From NCBI RefSeq assembly GCF_000526395.1, contig NZ_JAFZ01000002.1:126501-190500 (forward strand): a stretch of DNA of 64,000 bases, read 5' to 3'. Under the pieces are notes generated by a model that saw only the letters and a list, made by a program, of their open reading frames with translations, was not told the origin of the DNA and searched no databases. The stretch's first letter is position 1. Every line of letters starts with the position of its first letter. Positions 60,202 through 64,000 of this stretch are shown here, piece by piece. Both the position numbers and the translations under genes were made by a program. This DNA is from Aminobacterium mobile DSM 12262 (GTDB lineage: Bacteria > Synergistota > Synergistia > Synergistales > Aminobacteriaceae).

Positions 60202-60840
60202 CTACTGTAACCCTTTCGGCCAGAAAGGATTTGCTTCCCGTTCCTGCCCTATCGTTGTTTCTGGACCATGACCAGGAAGAACTAACATTCCATCAGGCAA
60301 TGTCACAAGTTTCTTAAGGGAAGAGGTTAACTGTCTCCCATCTCCTCCCGGTAAATCTGTTCGCCCTACACTTCGGGCAAAAAGAGTATCTCCTGATACT
60401 AGAAGCTGCTCTTCACCTAAAGAGATGAGATAACACACGCTCCCTGGCGTATGGCCTGGGGTGGCTATTACTTTTACTATAAACTCTCCAATGTTAAGCT
60501 CATCTTCATCACTTAAAAGTTTTGCAGGTTCCCAGCCAGGAAAATCAAGGCCCATCCAATGGGAAAGATTTAAATCTGGGTTTCGTAACAATTCAGAGTC
60601 GTTCTTAGAAAGGGCAACTCCGAGAGAAGCCAGTGGTGCCAGCTCTGGAATACCTCCAATATGGTCAATGTGCGCATGAGTTAAAAGGATCCATTCAAGT
60701 CGTATTGAATGTTCGTCTAAGAAGGTCAATACATCGGCAGGATCCCCACCTGGATCGACAAAAAAGCCCTTCCCTTGACTATCGTAGAAAAGATATCCAT
60801 TCGTCCATAAAGGGCCGAGGGGAAATCGTTTATATTCCAT
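60202..60840 (-). CDS. MBL-fold metallo-hydrolase, glyoxalase II-like
   Basis: A 212-residue metallo-beta-lactamase-fold hydrolase. Metal ligands lie in HAHIDHIGG, GHTPGSVCY, GDTLF and LPGHGPET. It is of the short glyoxalase II group that lacks the C-terminal substrate domain, so the thioester substrate is uncertain. It starts right after the dtd stop codon and ends 2 bases before radC. Confidence 0.92.
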   Translation of the reverse strand: MEYKRFPLGPLWTNGYLFYDSQGKGFFVDPGGDPADVLTFLDEHSIRLEWILLTHAHIDHIGGIPELAPLASLGVALSKNDSELLRNPDLNLSHWMGLDFPGWEPAKLLSDEDELNIGEFIVKVIATPGHTPGSVCYLISLGEEQLLVSGDTLFARSVGRTDLPGGDGRQLTSSLKKLVTLPDGMLVLPGHGPETTIGQEREANPFWPKGLQ

Positions 60841-61290
60841 TTACGCTCCCTCCGGTGTATCAATAATAAGGGTAACTGGCCCATCATTAACGAGATGAAC
60901 CATCATATGCGCCTGGAAAACACCTGTTTGTACCGGCACATTTTTTTCTTGCGCCAGTGCTATAAATTTTTCATAAAGCCTCTTCGCCAGTTCCGGATTC
61001 GCCGCATCTACAAAAGAAGGTCGTCTTCCTTTTCGGCAATTCCCATATAAAGTAAACTGAGATACAACAAGAAGCTCCCCGCCAACATCAAGAAGGGATC
61101 GATTGAGTTTCTCTTCTTCATCTTCAAAAATTCTCAAGTGAATAATTTTATCTACAAGCCACTCTGCATCAACATCACTATCAGTTCCAGTTACTCCCAG
61201 CAAAACAAGGAGCCCCTTATCAATAGCCCCAACTTGCTGGTCCTCTACAGCTACAAAAGCCGATGAGACTCTCTGTACGATTGCTCTCAC
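60841..61290 (-). CDS. dtd: D-aminoacyl-tRNA deacylase
   Basis: A 149-residue DTD that removes D-amino acids (and glycine) wrongly loaded onto tRNA. The two active-site motifs are [17 protein letters not shown] and the [10 protein letters not shown] end, which match the SQFTL and NxGP signatures. The start is GTG 61290. It lies 7 bases after relA, a very common neighbour. Confidence 0.97.
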   Translation of the reverse strand: MRAIVQRVSSAFVAVEDQQVGAIDKGLLVLLGVTGTDSDVDAEWLVDKIIHLRIFEDEEEKLNRSLLDVGGELLVVSQFTLYGNCRKGRRPSFVDAANPELAKRLYEKFIALAQEKNVPVQTGVFQAHMMVHLVNDGPVTLIIDTPEGA

Positions 61291-61297
61291 TTTTCTG

Positions 61298-63607
61298 TCA
61301 CCCCCGCTTTACTTCTATAACATTTTTTACCCCATTCAGCTTGGCAACAACAGCATAAAGATGTTCTACGTCACGAACTCGTATCTCTATTTTCATTCGA
61401 GCGAGGGTCCCGCCTACTACATGGGCTTTTATACCCACAATACTCCCGTCACAAGCCATTATGGCTTGTCCCACATCAGTAAAAAGCCCAGCACGATCCA
61501 TTCCCTCTAATTTAAGTCGCGTCGTATAACGATTCCCTAACGTTCCCGCTCCCCACGACACCTGGATGAGCCGAGATTCGCTCGCATCATTCAAATTAGG
61601 GCAATCCTTTCGATGAACGGTAATTCCTCGTGTTCGAGTAGAGTACCCTGCAATTTCGTCTCCCGGAACAGGCAAACAACAATTCGCTATCACAACTTGT
61701 ACTCCCTCTGCCCCTTCCACAATAATATCGGAGTCTGTCTTTTTTATACCCGTTAAAGGTTCCTCTGGGATTTCTAAAAGAGGAGCTTGTGCTTTGCCTA
61801 ATAATTTTTGAATGACAGTAGACACATTCAAAGAGCCACTCCCCAAAGCCACTAAAATATCTTCTCCATTCGCATGCCCAATGTCTCGAGATATTTTATT
61901 CAGGCGAGGGATCATATCTCCTAATACAGGACTTATCTCTTCTACTGCCCTACGTTTCAACTCTCGCTCCAGAAGTTCGTGCCCCCGCTGCATCTTCTCT
62001 TGCTTTTCTACTTTCTCCTGTTGACGGAAAAAAGACCGGATTTTACTTTTAGCCTTACCACTCCTGGCCATTTTCAACCAGTCTCGAGAAGGGACACCTT
62101 GAGGAGATGTAATAATTTTAACAATATCGCCATTTCTTAATTCGTAAGAAAGAGAAACAATCCTATTATTAACCATAGCGCCTACACATCGGTTTCCTAC
62201 TTGCGTATGAATAGCGTAAGCAAAATCAATAGGGGAAGACCCCTTGGGCAAAGAAACTACTTTCCCTTGAGGCGTAAAAACAAAAACATCTGACGTGAGA
62301 ACATCCTCTTTGAGTCGTTCAAGAAATTCAGAAGGTCCCCCCTCATGATCTCCCTCTAAAGCTTGTCGAATCCATGTAAGGCGAGCATCCAATTCATCCA
62401 GTCCTACACTTCCCTCTTTATATCGCCAATGAGCAGCAATACCGTATTCCGCAAGGCTATTCATTTCGTCTGTTCTTATTTGAACTTCCAGAGGCTCTCC
62501 AGTAGGCCCTACAACAGTGGTGTGAAGAGACTGATACATATTCGACTTCGGGTTGGCGATATAATCATCAAACTGGCCAGGAATGGGCTTCCATATAGTA
62601 TGGACTATCCCCAATACCGTATAACAAGAAGCCACATCATCTACAATAACTCTTAGAGCAAGGAGGTCATAAAGTTGCTCTACAGAAAGTTTTTTCCTAT
62701 TCATTTTTTCATAAATGCTGTAAAAGTGTTTGGCTCTTCCCTTCACTTTAAAGTGGATACTCTCTTGTTTAAGCCGTTCTTGCAATATTTCGATGGCTTT
62801 CTTAATAATATCTTCTCGTTCCGGCAGTTTTTTACGAACTCGCCGTCGAATTTCATAATACATATCAGGATCTGCATACTTAAAAGCTAGGTCTTCCAAC
62901 CCTCTCTTCACTTGATAGATTCCCAAGCGATGAGCGAGAGGAGCATATATCTCTAATGTTTCGCGAGCTATTCGAAGCTGTTTATCTCGACGCAAAGCCC
63001 CAAGAGTCCTCATATTATGCAACCTATCTGCTAACTTAATGAGGACTACACGAATATCTTTGGCCATGACAAGAAACATTTTTCTCAGATTTTCTGCTTG
63101 ATAGTCTTCAAAAGACTTGAAGGGGAGTTTCCCTAATTTTGTTACGCCATCCACAAGTGTGAGCACTTCACTACCGAAGCTGCTTCCTATTTTCTCTGCA
63201 GAAAGGGCTGTATCTTCAAGAACATCATGAAGTAATGCGGCCTGGAGGGTTACCAGATCTAGCTGCATGTCAGCTAAAATCGACGCGACGTTGATGCTAT
63301 GAACAATATAAGGATCCCCTGTGGATCTCTTCTGCTCTCCATGAGCCTCTGCGGCTACCACCAAGGCTTCACCGACTTTTTTCAGCTCATCTTTTGTAAA
63401 ATAGCAGCTCACCTTTGACCACAATTCATGCCAAGCAAATTTAACGGAAATAGTTCTCTCTGATTCTGGAACCCGACCAATATAACTATCCCGAAGTTTC
63501 CCAAGACTTTTTCTGTCAAGACCGAGGTTTTTAAGATGCCGTTCCTGTTCTTTGGGATCAAAAGGATCTATTTCATACTCTAATGAATCTGTATGTATCT
63601 CTACCAT
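61298..63607 (-). CDS. relA: Bifunctional (p)ppGpp synthetase/hydrolase
   Basis: A 769-residue RelA/SpoT homologue. The HD hydrolase is intact (H103, H127, D128, D153), followed by the synthetase ([13 protein letters not shown], then [14 protein letters not shown]), TGS ([20 protein letters not shown]), the zinc-finger-like [11 protein letters not shown] and an ACT domain at about 692-769. Both activities look intact. The N terminus is some 50 residues longer than in Bacillus RelA. It starts 18 bases after recJ. Confidence 0.97.
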   Translation of the reverse strand: MVEIHTDSLEYEIDPFDPKEQERHLKNLGLDRKSLGKLRDSYIGRVPESERTISVKFAWHELWSKVSCYFTKDELKKVGEALVVAAEAHGEQKRSTGDPYIVHSINVASILADMQLDLVTLQAALLHDVLEDTALSAEKIGSSFGSEVLTLVDGVTKLGKLPFKSFEDYQAENLRKMFLVMAKDIRVVLIKLADRLHNMRTLGALRRDKQLRIARETLEIYAPLAHRLGIYQVKRGLEDLAFKYADPDMYYEIRRRVRKKLPEREDIIKKAIEILQERLKQESIHFKVKGRAKHFYSIYEKMNRKKLSVEQLYDLLALRVIVDDVASCYTVLGIVHTIWKPIPGQFDDYIANPKSNMYQSLHTTVVGPTGEPLEVQIRTDEMNSLAEYGIAAHWRYKEGSVGLDELDARLTWIRQALEGDHEGGPSEFLERLKEDVLTSDVFVFTPQGKVVSLPKGSSPIDFAYAIHTQVGNRCVGAMVNNRIVSLSYELRNGDIVKIITSPQGVPSRDWLKMARSGKAKSKIRSFFRQQEKVEKQEKMQRGHELLERELKRRAVEEISPVLGDMIPRLNKISRDIGHANGEDILVALGSGSLNVSTVIQKLLGKAQAPLLEIPEEPLTGIKKTDSDIIVEGAEGVQVVIANCCLPVPGDEIAGYSTRTRGITVHRKDCPNLNDASESRLIQVSWGAGTLGNRYTTRLKLEGMDRAGLFTDVGQAIMACDGSIVGIKAHVVGGTLARMKIEIRVRDVEHLYAVVAKLNGVKNVIEVKRG

Positions 63608-63625
63608 GGCTCGATACCTTCCAAA

Positions 63626-64000
63626 TTAAGGCTCGATAATAACGTAATCGAGCATAAACTGAAGTCGAAGCTGTCCTCGCCAATAATCGAACCGAGGATG
63701 ATAAACCCAGCCAGCAATATTCGAAGAGGCAATAGAATTAAGAACATGAACCCCGTTGAAAGCCACAAGGGAATCTTCGCCACATTGTATTTTTAAATGG
63801 GTTCCTGTTTTCCCCAAAGGTAAGATTTTCTCATCTTCACTCTTTTCACAAAATAACAAGGGGTACGGATTCCCAATCCCAAAGGGACCAAGGTCTGCAA
63901 CAGACTGCCATGTTTTCATATTAATCTGAGAGGGGTGGATGTTAATAGCTGAAATTTCAGGTTCCTCGCACTCTACATTGGAGAGCATGCGTTCGAGATC
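63626..64000 (-). CDS. recJ: Single-stranded-DNA exonuclease RecJ, C-terminal part
   Basis: The C-terminal 124 residues of a protein that runs off the right edge. DLGPFGIGNPYPLLF is the motif of RecJ, followed by the beta-rich OB-type domain. RecJ is a 5'-3' exonuclease acting in recombination repair. The catalytic DHH part lies outside the window. The coupling to relA downstream is common. Confidence 0.9.
   Translation of the reverse strand, partial: DLERMLSNVECEEPEISAINIHPSQINMKTWQSVADLGPFGIGNPYPLLFCEKSEDEKILPLGKTGTHLKIQCGEDSLVAFNGVHVLNSIASSNIAGWVYHPRFDYWRGQLRLQFMLDYVIIEP

Overview
The window is a dense stretch of core bacterial genome (moderate GC by eye). Every protein gene and the single tRNA gene lie on the minus strand, so transcription runs from high to low coordinates. 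No gene-free stretch exceeds about 150 bases. Several features suggest a diderm, flagellated, rod-shaped anaerobe of the Synergistota type: flagellar P- and L-ring genes (flgI, flgH), which imply an outer membrane; a Firmicute-like order of ribosomal genes running into an ECF transporter module and truA; a very long RpoC; and zinc-binding forms of S4, S14 and L36. An Aminobacterium-like genus is a guess, since no 16S gene or database search was available.

Layout in the direction of transcription. (1) 64000-41582: a tightly packed 20-gene block starting inside recJ and continuing with relA/spoT, dtd, an MBL-fold hydrolase, radC, mreB-mreC-mreD-mrdA, minC-minD-minE, rodA, a TIGR03960-type radical SAM gene and its small partner, rng, smc, a NPPY methyltransferase, rsmI and metG. 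It combines cell elongation, division-site placement, stringent response and RNA processing, and ends at a strong hairpin terminator after metG. (2) 41533-38641: tatD, tgt and a Sua5-type threonylcarbamoyl-AMP synthase, then tRNA-Leu(CAG) with its own promoter. (3) 38482-29716: rpoB-rpoC behind a strong promoter whose transcript should begin with a perfect hairpin. (4) 29636-93: a promoter embedded in the rpoC terminator, then 49 closely spaced genes. These are an L7Ae-type protein, rpsL, rpsG, fusA, tuf, the complete S10, spc and alpha ribosomal clusters with secY, adk, map and infA, rplQ, ecfA1-ecfA2-ecfT, truA, a second MreB-family gene, flgF, flgG, flgA, flgH, flgI, flgJ and a YkgJ-type cysteine-cluster gene. 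A perfect 12-bp hairpin closes the block at 50-83.

I found no mobile element, CRISPR array, phage gene, rRNA or defence island. The unusual points are in familiar genes and in the RNA between them. RpoC carries two large insertions, one built from four repeat-like units. RpoA has an Ala/Glu-rich linker. Regulatory hairpins lie before rpoB, tatD and rpmJ and at the mreB/mreC junction. Flagellar ring genes sit directly downstream of a translation superoperon. A conserved but functionally open radical SAM gene pair lies beside RNase G. None of these amounts to a clearly new system. All functional calls rest on recognised motifs and gene order, not on a search.
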